NCBI RefSeq assembly: GCF_950295315.1
Contig: NC_080164.1
Coordinates: 112,860,447 to 112,924,446 of the forward strand
DNA from: Erinaceus europaeus
Taxonomy: Eukaryota > Chordata > Mammalia > Eulipotyphla > Erinaceidae
DNA length: 64,000 nt
Direction of reading: 5' to 3'
The notes below the pieces were generated by a model. It made no database searches and had not been told where the DNA came from. It saw only the letters and a list, made by a program, of their open reading frames with translations. Of the stretch, positions 32,525 through 41,724 are shown one piece after another (within the stretch, counting starts at the first letter, position 1; each line of letters opens with the position of its first letter). The position numbers and the translations under genes are program-made.

Positions 32525-32899
32525 GATCTCACTACTCTGAGTAAGGCAGCTGGTGAAGGAGGCAGAAGTCTGGCTTCTGCAGCTCAGTGAAGCAGGCTTC
32601 TTTCTTGGCTTGAGTCTCAATAATAATAATTATTATTATTATTTTGTAAAATTGGTAGACACAGAACCAAATAGACCAGTGGAAATGCTTATGGACATAA
32701 GGGGAGAAGGCCCAGCAGCCACATTCCCTGTGGTCAATCTTCACTTCTGTTACCCTCTTTTTGTTTCTTGTGGACAGACCCAGGCATCGGAGGTCCCTCT
32801 CTGAGGGGGAGCTAAATCCCGAGAACTCAGCCTTCAGCTCCCCCCTCCCAGCTGACTTCACATGTGGGGTCAACCATTTCACAAGGGGTTAGAATTCAC
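32525..32899. other. Spacer (copy B)
   Basis: Homologous to 9191-9564, with an (AAT)n/(ATT)n run at 32619-32644. Confidence 0.5.
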
Positions 32900-33490
32900 C
32901 ATCTCCCCAGACAATAACTTGGGTCCACCTGTGTACTAGATGTCAGGCCCAGGCAAAAACTAGTAAAGTCACGGTCCCGTGGAACATACCTAAAAGAGAC
33001 CTACTAGCTTTTTCCAAATTAGAAACCAAAAATCTTTATCTGCAATATTCTTGCCTTTAGGTTCATGACTACTCATCAATTTGTTCTACTTTATACCTGA
33101 ACTTATTTTTTAACCACCAGGTTCCAGATGCTACCATGATGCCAACCTGACTTCCCTGGGCAGACAACTCCACCAGTGTGTCCTGGAGCCCTTTCTTCCC
33201 TGAGCCCTGCCCCACTAGGGAAAGAAAGAGACAGGTTGGGAGGACCGTTTGACTTACCAACACCCATGTTCAGAGGGAAAGCAATTACAGAAGCCAGACC
33301 TTCCACCTTCTGCGCTCCATAGTGACCCTGGGTCCATAATCCCAGAGGGATAAAGAATAGGGAATCTAACAAGGGAGGGGATGGGATATGGAGTTTTGGT
33401 GGTAGTAACTGTGTAGAATTGTACCCCTCTTACCCTATGGTCTTGTCAATACTTCAATTTTATAAAATTTTTTAAAAAAAGAATTTAGTC
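32900..33490 (+). mobile_element. Old L1 3' tail (copy B spacer)
   Basis: The fourth occurrence of the spacer L1 tail, in the same position 3' of the pseudokinase and on the opposite strand. Confidence 0.7.
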
Positions 33491-33986
33491 TGCAATGTGT
33501 TCAAAAGCCACCTGAGAGCTGTGGTCATATCATACCACTTTTGCCTCTTGCCTTGCAACCTGGCTCCCAGACTGCTCTCTGTAACCCCAGTGGCACCCCA
33601 GAGTCCCCATGATAACTATTCAAAGGCAATTGCCACCCATACCCCACCCGCCCCATCCCCCAAGTCTCACATGGGCCAGACACACACAGAACAATGAGAT
33701 GATTTTTCAAACTGTCAGCATTTAAACAATTTACTAAAATAAAAATACAAAATATATAAAACAAAAATCAATACAAAATAAAAAAGTAGACTTCAGAGTC
33801 CAGCATTTTTAATATATATATATATATATTGTGGTGGGTATTCAGTCCTGGTCTTCTCATTGCATTGAAGTGGCTGGAGAGGATCCCAAAGGGGCCTGTG
33901 GGAGGGGGCCCAACTTCTGCACAGGGGTGTCGGCTACTTGGGAGCAACCTTATTGCTAAGCACCCAAGGGAAGCAAAAGAGGCACC
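33491..33986 (-). other. 3' flank of pseudokinase (copy B)
   Basis: Counterpart of 10146-10587, with a (TA)n run at 33812-33829 not seen in copy A. Confidence 0.4.
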
Positions 33987-35504
33987 TTATGGCTCTGCAG
34001 AGCTCTGTCTTTCAGGATATAGGTGTTGCAGTGGCTCTGGGAGGCTCTCCAGCTGCTTCCCTAGGAGAGGTGAGGCTGGTGGCTGGGTGGAGGTGATGAG
34101 GGAGGGCAGCTCTGGGGCACTGGATCTGGAAGTTCTGGGGTTGGAATAAGGACTGAGCTGCGGTCTTCTGGGGTGACTGATGTTGAAGACTCCACCCCAG
34201 GCTGGGGCTCCGTCTCTGTCTTCCTCAGTGCTGTTTCCCAGCTCTGGGGTGGGGATTTGGGCCTCCATCCCAAGCTTGGTCTCCATCTCTGTGTCCTCCT
34301 CATTCCAGCTACCCAGCTCTGGGGTGGGGGTTTGGGACTCCATGCCCAGCTCGGCCTCCATCTCTGTGTTCTCCTCATTCCAGCTACCCAGCTCTGGGGT
34401 GGGGGTTTGGGACTCCATACCAAGCTCAGCCTCCATCTCTGTGTCCTCCTCATTCCAGCTACCCAGCTCTGGTGTGGGGGTTTGGGACTCCAGCTGGGGC
34501 TCCATCTGTGTGTCATCCTCAGTGCTGCTTCCTAGCTCTGGGGTGGGGGTTTGGGAGTCCACCCAGCTGGCTGCTTCTACCCACCTCCAGCTGTTGATGG
34601 TGGGTTCATTGTGTATTGCAGTCCCCAGTGCAGACCCAGATTCTGCGGGGCACCTCGGACCATCCTCCTCCTGGGGGCACCCTTTGGGCCTCACTCTGAT
34701 CGTAACAAATTCTACATGTGAGGTCCAAGGTTGCCTCAGGATGTCCTGGGTGGTGCCCCGCTGCCTGGGGTCCTGGTGGAGTAGTCTGCTGAGGAGGTGG
34801 CGTAAGATAAAAGGGGTGGAATAGGGCATGTGGAGGGCCCCTCCAAGGATTTTGTCCTCCTCCACGTTGTAGTCTTTCCCCAGGAAGGGGAGGGTTCCCA
34901 AAGTCATCTGGTAGAAGAGGACTCCCAGGCACCAGAGGTCACTGGCGGTTGAGGGGCGCTGCCCCAGCAGGACTTCCGGCGCCATGATGATGGGCTGCCC
35001 CCAGGCCACGTCCAGAGCCACCCCCACACTGCCCATCAGCGCCTCCACAACAGAGAGCTTCACTCTCCCCTCCTCTGTCACCAGCACATACTGGGCATTC
35101 AGGTCCCTGAGGCTGAGATCCCGGCGGTGGCAGCACTGGACGGCGAACTTGATCTGCCTCAGCAGGCTGCGGGCCTTGGCGTCGGCCAGGATGGGGCGCT
35201 GGAGCAGGAGTGTGGCCAGGTCCTGCCCCTGGGCCAGCTCCTCCACTACAAGGTGGCAGTGGGCCTCCTCCACCATGCCCAGGAGACTCAGGATGTTGGG
35301 GTGCTGGAACGTCCCCAGCACCTCTAGCCCCGGGAGGAGCTGCTGGATCTTACAATCAGGCAGTTGACTCGTATCAACTTCCCAGGTCTTGACCTGGGCC
35401 CCAGTCAGCCTATGGTGACCTACAAGCGGGCCAGATGTCACTTGTAGGCCACCAGAGTGGCCCAATGTGGACCGCTGACTGCCAGGCCTCACAGGAGCTG
35501 GCAT
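33987..35504 (-). CDS. MARK/SMOK-like pseudokinase, long copy B
   Basis: Open for 505 residues from the ATG at 35502-35504, the same start as copy A. The first 315 residues align with copy A without gaps and differ at about 34 positions by hand count. The catalytic loop reads LRDLNAQYV, keeping Arg-Asp but not the His, Lys or Asn. DFG is again VVE, APE and DLW are kept, and DPRQRG keeps the late Arg that copy A lost. The tail has five repeats of about 25 residues. In the last repeat it is 2 bases shorter than related repeats, so the frame shifts (STEEDRDGAPAWGG) and ends in a different C-terminus, PERQSSAEP. An inactive, possibly scaffold-like product is the most that can be proposed. Confidence 0.65.
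   Translation of the reverse strand: MPAPVRPGSQRSTLGHSGGLQVTSGPLVGHHRLTGAQVKTWEVDTSQLPDCKIQQLLPGLEVLGTFQHPNILSLLGMVEEAHCHLVVEELAQGQDLATLLLQRPILADAKARSLLRQIKFAVQCCHRRDLSLRDLNAQYVLVTEEGRVKLSVVEALMGSVGVALDVAWGQPIIMAPEVLLGQRPSTASDLWCLGVLFYQMTLGTLPFLGKDYNVEEDKILGGALHMPYSTPFILRHLLSRLLHQDPRQRGTTQDILRQPWTSHVEFVTIRVRPKGCPQEEDGPRCPAESGSALGTAIHNEPTINSWRWVEAASWVDSQTPTPELGSSTEDDTQMEPQLESQTPTPELGSWNEEDTEMEAELGMESQTPTPELGSWNEENTEMEAELGMESQTPTPELGSWNEEDTEMETKLGMEAQIPTPELGNSTEEDRDGAPAWGGVFNISHPRRPQLSPYSNPRTSRSSAPELPSLITSTQPPASPLLGKQLESLPEPLQHLYPERQSSAEP
34190..34559 (-). repeat. 75-bp coding minisatellite (copy B)
   Basis: Five units, one more than copy A. The fifth carries IPTPELGNSTEED and the 2-base length change that shifts the reading frame. 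Confidence 0.9.
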
Positions 35505-35740
35505 AGTGAGAGTGCTGTCTACTCTCCCTAAATAACGGCTCAGGGAGAGGGACTCTAACACGAACCCAAGAACCCAAGAACCACCCCCACCCACTAAATC
35601 TAATATCCCGCAACAACAATAATAACTATAACTAATATGATAACCACCCCCACTCTCCAATAAAGTATGTATAAACAGCTAAACTACTCACTCTACTCAA
35701 AAACAAACATATATACAGCTATCTACATAAATATGAGCAA
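35505..35740 (-). promoter_or_regulatory. Probable 5' untranslated region of pseudokinase B
   Basis: Counterpart of 12109-12300, including the gttatttag-like acceptor (here cgttatttag, about 35531-35540 on the minus strand) and the CAA/AAT run. Splicing is inference. Confidence 0.3.
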
Positions 35741-35985
35741 GGGAGGGAGGGTGGAGGGGAGCAGGACGCAGAGGGAGGAGGTAGAGAAGGAAGGAGGGAG
35801 GGGGCAGGAGGTGGAGGACTGGAGGGAGAGGGGAGGGAGGGGGGGAGAGAAGTGAAGGGGTGGGAAGGGAAAGGATGGGAAGGATGGTAGGGAGAGGAGG
35901 GTACAGGGACAGAAAAGAAAGAGAGGGAAGGAAGGGAGAGAGGTGGAGATAGAGGAAGAGAGAGGAGACAAGAGTGGAGACAGGT
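35741..35985 (+). repeat. Purine-rich tract without the pentamer array
   Basis: Counterpart of 12340-12720. The flanking GGAGG-type purine sequence is kept, but the (GGGAA)n array is reduced to one or two units near 35868. Confidence 0.85.
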
Positions 35986-36099
35986 AGGTGCGGAGTGGAA
36001 GCGGTGGTGCGAAGGTGAACTTGCTCTGGTCCCAGTCAACTGCAGGTCACTATGACAGCTTCCTGAGTGATCAAGACCAAAGGCTCAGCCTGCTCAGAG

Positions 36100-36203
36100 C
36101 CTTATATAGGGTTCAGCGGGCATGACATCACAATGTCTCCTGAGCGTGTGGCCCGCTGTGGACCAATCCCACATAGGCTTGAGCTGCAGTGACATCTCAT
36201 TGG
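36100..36203 (-). promoter_or_regulatory. Promoter-like block of pseudokinase B
   Basis: Same elements as copy A on the minus strand: CCAAT at 36199-36203, a reversed CCAAT at 36163-36167, a CRE-like TGATGTCA at 36122-36129 and TATATAAG around 36101-36108. Confidence 0.45.
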
Positions 36204-36412
36204 TTCACAATGCTGGTGCAGTTGCTCTTCAGGGGGAGGAGCTTGAAAGAGGTGCCTGCTGATGGCGCTAAATGGTCCTGACTCCATTCTAAGCCAGGAA
36301 GGAAGGACCTGTGCAATGTTTCCCAGGCACCCCTTACTTCAAAATCCACTGCCCTCAGGAGTTAGCCTTCAAAGAGTTGTTTCATCATCTATTATTCAAA
36401 GAGGATGGTTTG

Positions 36413-36500
36413 CAGGGCCAGGCAAAGGCACACGCAGAAGAGCACATGCTTGAGTATGGGCGAGGACCAAGGTTCAAACCCTGGCCCCCATCTGTAGGGG
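36413..36500 (+). repeat. SINE fragment (copy B)
   Basis: Counterpart of 13160-13290. Confidence 0.5.
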
Positions 36501-36523
36501 CGAATCTTTGTGAGTGAAGTGGC

Positions 36524-37072
36524 TGTTAGAAGCAGTAACTCTAAAATTGCTTTAAGTAAAATTTTAAACATGAGTTGTAAGTATAGTTGCTTTCCTGCCT
36601 GCAGTAGAAAATTCCTGTAAAAAAGGGGGGCTAGACAAAACCTACACACCAAGATGTAAGCCACCTGTTGTTTGTCTTAAAGAGAATAGCTAGCCTAACC
36701 AAGTCCTTAAAACCCAACCACTTGCTCAAGGTCGAGGGAGCTGATAGCCAGGTGGTCTTAGCTGACAACGAGTAAGAGTGGTGACCCTATTTTGCATAAA
36801 GGCTTGAAATTAGACAATTCTTATAGGCTGCAATGTCTGAAATGATTGGATCCTGTGTTTTCTGTAAAATGCTATTGAGTGTGTGATAGAATTCTAGTTT
36901 TGCATATTCCCCACCCAAAATGTATTCTAGAATCCTATAAATTGTGTGGTTTGAGCCTTGTTTAGGGTCAAGCTGGTGGACTGCTGCCAGTTGCCACTCA
37001 GCCCGGATTCGAATTCGTAAATATCTTTTGCTTCCTTGCAGTGGATGGTGGTTTGATTTTTGCTCGCTAACA
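36524..37072 (+). mobile_element. Solo LTR, 549 bp, copy B only
   Basis: It begins TGTTAG and ends CTAACA. It is flanked by the 5-bp duplication gtggc (36519-36523 and 37073-37077). Copy A has the uninterrupted site gtggcataaatgctg at about 13299. A TATA-like tataaattg lies near 36937. No internal viral sequence remains, so this is an LTR left by recombination between two LTRs. The orientation is inferred from the TATA-like element and the terminal U5-like sequence. Confidence 0.85.
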
Positions 37073-37249
37073 GTGGCATAACTGCTGCATATGGTTTCCG
37101 CCAGGTTAATGAAATAAATCCGTTCCAAGAGTGAAGCAGAGCAAAACCTCAGCCACCAGGCTTTGGCTGAAGACATCAGCAATGAAAGGGCTGGGTGTGT
37201 AGCTGCCAGCCTCCCTGATGAGGAGTATCAGCAGAATTCTGACCTTGGC

Positions 37250-37450
37250 TGGTGGCACACCCTGTTCAGTGCACACATTCCCATGCACTAGGATCTGGGT
37301 CTGAGTCCCCAGTACTGACTTGTAGGGAAGAGGCTTTATATTGGTGAAGCAGTGCTGCAGGGCTCTCTCTAGCTCTTTATCTGCCCCTCCCATCTCAATT
37401 TCTTTCTGCTCTATCAAATAAAGAGAAGAAGGTTGAAAAAAGAATATCCT
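37250..37450 (+). repeat. SINE of second type (copy B)
   Basis: Counterpart of 13465-13670. Confidence 0.75.
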
Positions 37451-37749
37451 TAGAGAAGGGTTTTTCTCTGGGTTCCTCTGTGAAAAACCAGCCAGATTCT
37501 GTACAGACATGTTCATGTGGTGGTCCGTACTGGACTGGGCCATGAATGGGGGAGTGACAATGCCCTCTCATTCTCTCCTGTCACTCCTGTTCTCTCCTGT
37601 CATCTCTTGTGTCTGCTCCAGGCTTTCCAAAGTCACTGCAGATCTGCTATGAACAACCTCGCCTTCTGACAAGGAGACCACCCTGCTTTCTGTAAGTTAC
37701 TCTGCCAGAAAGGAAGACAGAGAATCTAGTAGGGTTTGTTTGTTTGTTT

Positions 37750-37957
37750 GTTTTTCTTTCTAATTTTAATTGTTCTTTAATGGTGTTAATGTTTTACAGT
37801 ACAGTCACTGACATGTACATACAATTTCATTATATTCCAGGTCCCCAAAGTTTTTATCCTTTCCTGACCCGTTCCCTCTCCAGGGTCCTTAGCTTTAGTA
37901 CAATACATCATGTCCAGCCCATGTTTCACTTTGTTCCCTCCCTCCCTGTACCCACTT
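37750..37957 (-). mobile_element. Old L1 3' end (copy B)
   Basis: Counterpart of 13985-14165; cut off by the L1 that starts at about 37958. Confidence 0.6.
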
Positions 37958-40290
37958 TTTTTTTAAAAAAAAAAATCTTTATTGGGGTATTAATGTTTTA
38001 CATTCAACAGTAAATACAATAGTTTGTACATGCATAATATTTCCCAGTTTTCCATATAACAATACAACTCCCACTAGGTCCTCTGTCATCCTTCTTGGAT
38101 CTGTATTCTCCCCACCCCCCCCATCTACCCCAGAGTCTTTTACTTTGGTGCAATATGCCAATTCCCGTTCAGTTTCTACTTGTGTTTTCTTTTCTGATAT
38201 TGTTTTTCAACTTCTGCCTGAGAGTGAGATCATCCCATATTCATCTTTCAGTTTCTGACTTATTGCACTTAACATGAATTTTTCACGGTCCATCCAAGAT
38301 CGGTTGAAAACAATGAAGTCACCATTTTAAATAGCTGAGTAGTATTCCACTGTGTATATATATACCACAACTTGTTCAGTCACTCATCTGTTGCTAGACA
38401 CCTGGGTTGCTTCCAGGTTTTGGTTATTTCAAATTGTGCTGCCAAGAACATATGTGTATACAGAAATTTTTGGATAGGTGTGTTGGGTTCCTTAGGATAT
38501 ATCCCCAGGAGAGGAATTGCAGGATCATAGGATAGGTCAATTTCTAGCCTTCTGAGAGTTCTCCAGACTGTTCTACACAGAGGTTAAAACAATTTACATT
38601 CCCACCAGCAGTCCAGGAGAGTTCCTTTGACCCCACAACATCTCCAGCATTTGTTGCTGTTACCTTTTCTGATGTATGATATTCTCACAGGAGTGAAGTG
38701 GTATCTCATTGTTGTCTTTATTTGCATTTCTCTGACAATCAGATTTGGAGCATTTTTCATGTGTTTCTCAGCCTTTTGGATCTTTTCTGCAGTGAATATT
38801 CTGTCTACGTCCTCCCCCCATTTTGGGGTGGGATTTTTGTTGTCTTGTTTTTGAGATTTGCAAGTTCTTTATATATTCTGGTTATTAGCCTCTTGTCTGA
38901 TGTATGGCATGTAAAGATCTTCTCCCATTCTGTGAGTGGTCTCTTGGTTTGGGTAGTAGTTTCTTTCGCTGTGCAGAAGCTTTTTAATTTGAAGCAGTCC
39001 CATAGGTTTATGCTTGCTTTAGTTTTCTTTGTAATTGGATTCATTTCACTGAAGATGTCTTTAAAATTTATGTGGAAAACAGTTCTGCCAATATTTTCCT
39101 CTAAGTATCTGATATTTTTTTGTCTAACATCGAAGTCCTTGATCCACTTAGAATTTACTTTTGTATTTGGTGAAATATAGTGGTTCAGTTTCATTCTTCT
39201 GCATGTTTCAACCCCTGTTTTCCACCACCATTTCTTGAAGAGACTCTACTTTCCCCATTTGATAGTCTGGGCCCCTTTGTCAAAAATTAGATGTCCATAG
39301 GTGTGGGAGCTTACTTCTGGGCTCTCAATTCTATTCCACTTGTCAGTGTGTCTATTCACGTTCTAGTACCAAGCAATATTGATGACAATGGCCATATAAT
39401 ACAATTTGAAATCTGGGAGTGTGATGCCTCTGGTTCTGTACTTTCTTCTCAAGATTGTTTTGGCAATTCTAGGTCCTTTTCTTTTCAGATAAACATTTGT
39501 AGCATTTGTTCTATTCTCCAAAATACCGTGGATAGGGATAGCATTAAATTTGTATATGGCTCTGGGTAGTATATTCATTTTGAAGATGATGCGAATTCTT
39601 CCAACCCATGAACATGGAATATCTTTCCACTTCTTTGTGTCTTTTTCAATTTCCTTGAATAATGACTCATAATTTTCAGTATACAAGTCTGTTGTATGCT
39701 TTACATTGGTTTGTTCTAGCTCTCCCCCTGCCAAGAAAATGGGTTCAGTCCTGCTAGTTTCACGGGCCCGCTTGTCCCCGCCCCAAGGTACCCTGACAGA
39801 GTTCCAGAGTGACAGAGTTTGAGAGTTGTTGGCGCTGCCATGGGGAAAGGAGGCAGGAGAGTTCTGTTTGGTGATTAGTTTGGGTTAGTTTATGAATCGT
39901 TGTTCCTGAATAAAGAAATACAGCTTCCCTGCCCAGCCGTTTGTCTCTGAGTCTCTGTCTCTGTCTACCACTGTGAAGCTAGCTTGGCCAGCTGGAGCCT
40001 CCAAATTTTAACAACACAAGTCTTCACTTCTTTAGTTAGGTTTATTCCTAGATATTTTATTGTTTTTGTTGGTATAGTAAAAGGAATTGATTTCTGGATT
40101 TCTACTACTTCTAACTTAGTATTTGTAGAGAGGAATGCCAGTGACTTTTGAATGTTAATTGTGTAGCCTGAGATATTACTGTATTGCCTGATGGTATCCA
40201 AAAGATAATTGCTGGATTCCCTATGTATATTATCATGTTATCTGTAAATAGGCAGAGTTTGACTTCTCTTCCTGTAGGTATGCTATTCAG
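37958..40290 (-). mobile_element. 5'-truncated L1 with LTR inserted
   Basis: It starts with a reversed poly-A at about 37958-37985 and the short-type 3' end (tgttttacattcaacag). The minus strand then encodes decayed ORF2, with one frame at 39194-38805 ([35 protein letters not shown]). The reverse-transcriptase motif near 40240 is eroded. A solo LTR interrupts it at 39690-40016. Confidence 0.85.
39690..40016 (+). mobile_element. Solo LTR, 327 bp, inside L1
   Basis: It begins TGTTGT and ends ACAACA. It is flanked by the 6-bp duplication caagtc (39684-39689 and 40017-40022). Removing it restores the L1 sequence atacaagtct tcacttc seen in the L1 near 20120. A polyadenylation signal (aataaag) lies near 39920, which sets the plus orientation. 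A 6-bp duplication fits class II (beta-type) retroviruses. Confidence 0.9.
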
Positions 40291-40429
40291 TGTTTAATCA
40301 AAAGCAATAGGAAGGTAATCACTGTAGAAAAAAAAAAGTTCCATAGAAAGGAGTGTCAAGTATTAACTCTAGAATTATATCCTATTTTAATTTTATTTGT
40401 TTGTTTGTTTATTTTATTGCCTCTAGGGT
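40291..40429. other. Short unassigned sequence
   Basis: An A run and T-rich sequence; nothing recognised. Confidence 0.3.
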
Positions 40430-40676
40430 TCTCAAATCCACTGTTCCTGGAAGCCATTTTCTTCCTTCTTTCCTTTCTTTCTTTCTTCTTTCTTTTTACT
40501 TGATAGGAAAGAGGGAAACTATGAGGGCAGGGGCAGATAGACAGGGAGAAAAAGAAAGAGACCTGCTTCACCAGTTGTGAATTTTTCCCTCTGCAGGTGT
40601 GGATCAGTGGCTTAACTCCAGGTCTTTGTGCATGATAACATGTGCACACAATTTGGTATGCCACTACCCAGCTTCT
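40430..40676 (-). repeat. Antisense SINE of second type
   Basis: CTTT-rich reversed tail, gacagggagaaaaagaaaga, gcttcaccagttgtgaattt, and the reversed tRNA-like head ending near 40676. Confidence 0.75.
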
Positions 40677-40814
40677 ATTTCCCATTTAGATTTTTATGTT
40701 TAATATATTTTTTAAAATATGGGATGAATTTTTTCCCAGTGGAATTAAAAATGGGTGACAGAATACAAGAATGAAAAATAAAATGGCTTTTAAATATTCT
40801 TTTCAGCTGTATTT

Positions 40815-40945
40815 GTTTTTGAGTGAAAGAGAGAGACCCTCAGCACTTAGTTCTGGCATAAGGAGGTGCCAGGGATTGGACCTGGTGCATTTAGGGCTTC
40901 TGGCATGCAAATCTGGTGTACCACCACTTTGCTCTAACATCTTCT
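40815..40945 (-). repeat. Antisense SINE of third type
   Basis: gagtgaaagagagagaccct, then gtgccagggattggacctgg and a reversed head with ggcatgcaaatc. It matches the type at 50460-50670 and 62036-62165. Confidence 0.65.
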
Positions 40946-41039
40946 CAGACTAGAAGTTTATTTAAGTGGATGCTTTTACTTTAAAAAGTAGAAATTTATA
41001 TGTCTTAAGTGTTATATAGTTTCACTCATATGTGAAATA

Positions 41040-41560
41040 TAGAGGATTGAGATGAATGAACTTAACAAATCAACAACAACAAGTAGCCAAACTATCTGTA
41101 AGACTTTGTCAGAAATACCATAGAAGATTACCTGGGACTGCAACAAGGCAGGACTTGGAGGACTACAGGAACACACTAAATCACTGGTAAGTGCAAACAT
41201 GTGTGGCTTGTGGACTGAAAGGAGCCTAAGGAGAGACTGAGCAGCTGATGAGAGTCTGGCACTTTACCAGGTGAGGTACCACTTCCAATCTGTTTTACCA
41301 ACAAAAAGACTGCTGAAGGGAGGAGAGAACTCCCCTAAGACTCACCAAATGAAACTGTGAGACTCCATTGCTACTGCCCTCAGAATTGGAGCAGCAGTGG
41401 GGAGGCCCTGTGCTGACATCTGGGAACAGAGACAGTGACCAGGAAATTCAGGAAAAGAGATAACCTCAGTGGCCTAGCAGTGGAGCTGTATAGTGGGAGC
41501 CTTTCCACATGTTCTCCCAGTGAGAACATAGTGAATAATTGCCTCAGTAACTACAGACTG
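41040..41560 (+). mobile_element. L1 5' untranslated region fragment
   Basis: It resembles, in plus orientation, the 5' region of the L1s whose minus copies lie at 21430-22140 and 60050-60774 (caaatcactggtaagtgc and ctactgccctcagaattgga). Confidence 0.6.
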
Positions 41561-41724
41561 TAAGTTGCTGGGAAATTGTGCAGATGCAGTCATATCTGCA
41601 ATGTTGTGCCCTCAGGGCACTGTTGATTCCCCACAATAGTTGGAGTGCTATGGTTACTCCTCCCCCTTCCCATTCTCGCAAGAGCTATTCCCATAAAAGC
41701 CCTTTCTTCTGCACCTCATTCTTT

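Larger units (their letters stand above)
27593..37957. repeat. Segmental duplication, copy B
   Basis: This is the direct counterpart of 4246-14165. It is longer mainly because of the solo LTR at 36524-37072, partly offset by the missing (GGGAA)n array. Confidence 0.85.

Noticed and set aside
34180..34824. A 214-residue plus-strand frame in copy B
   Set aside because: Same by-product as in copy A.
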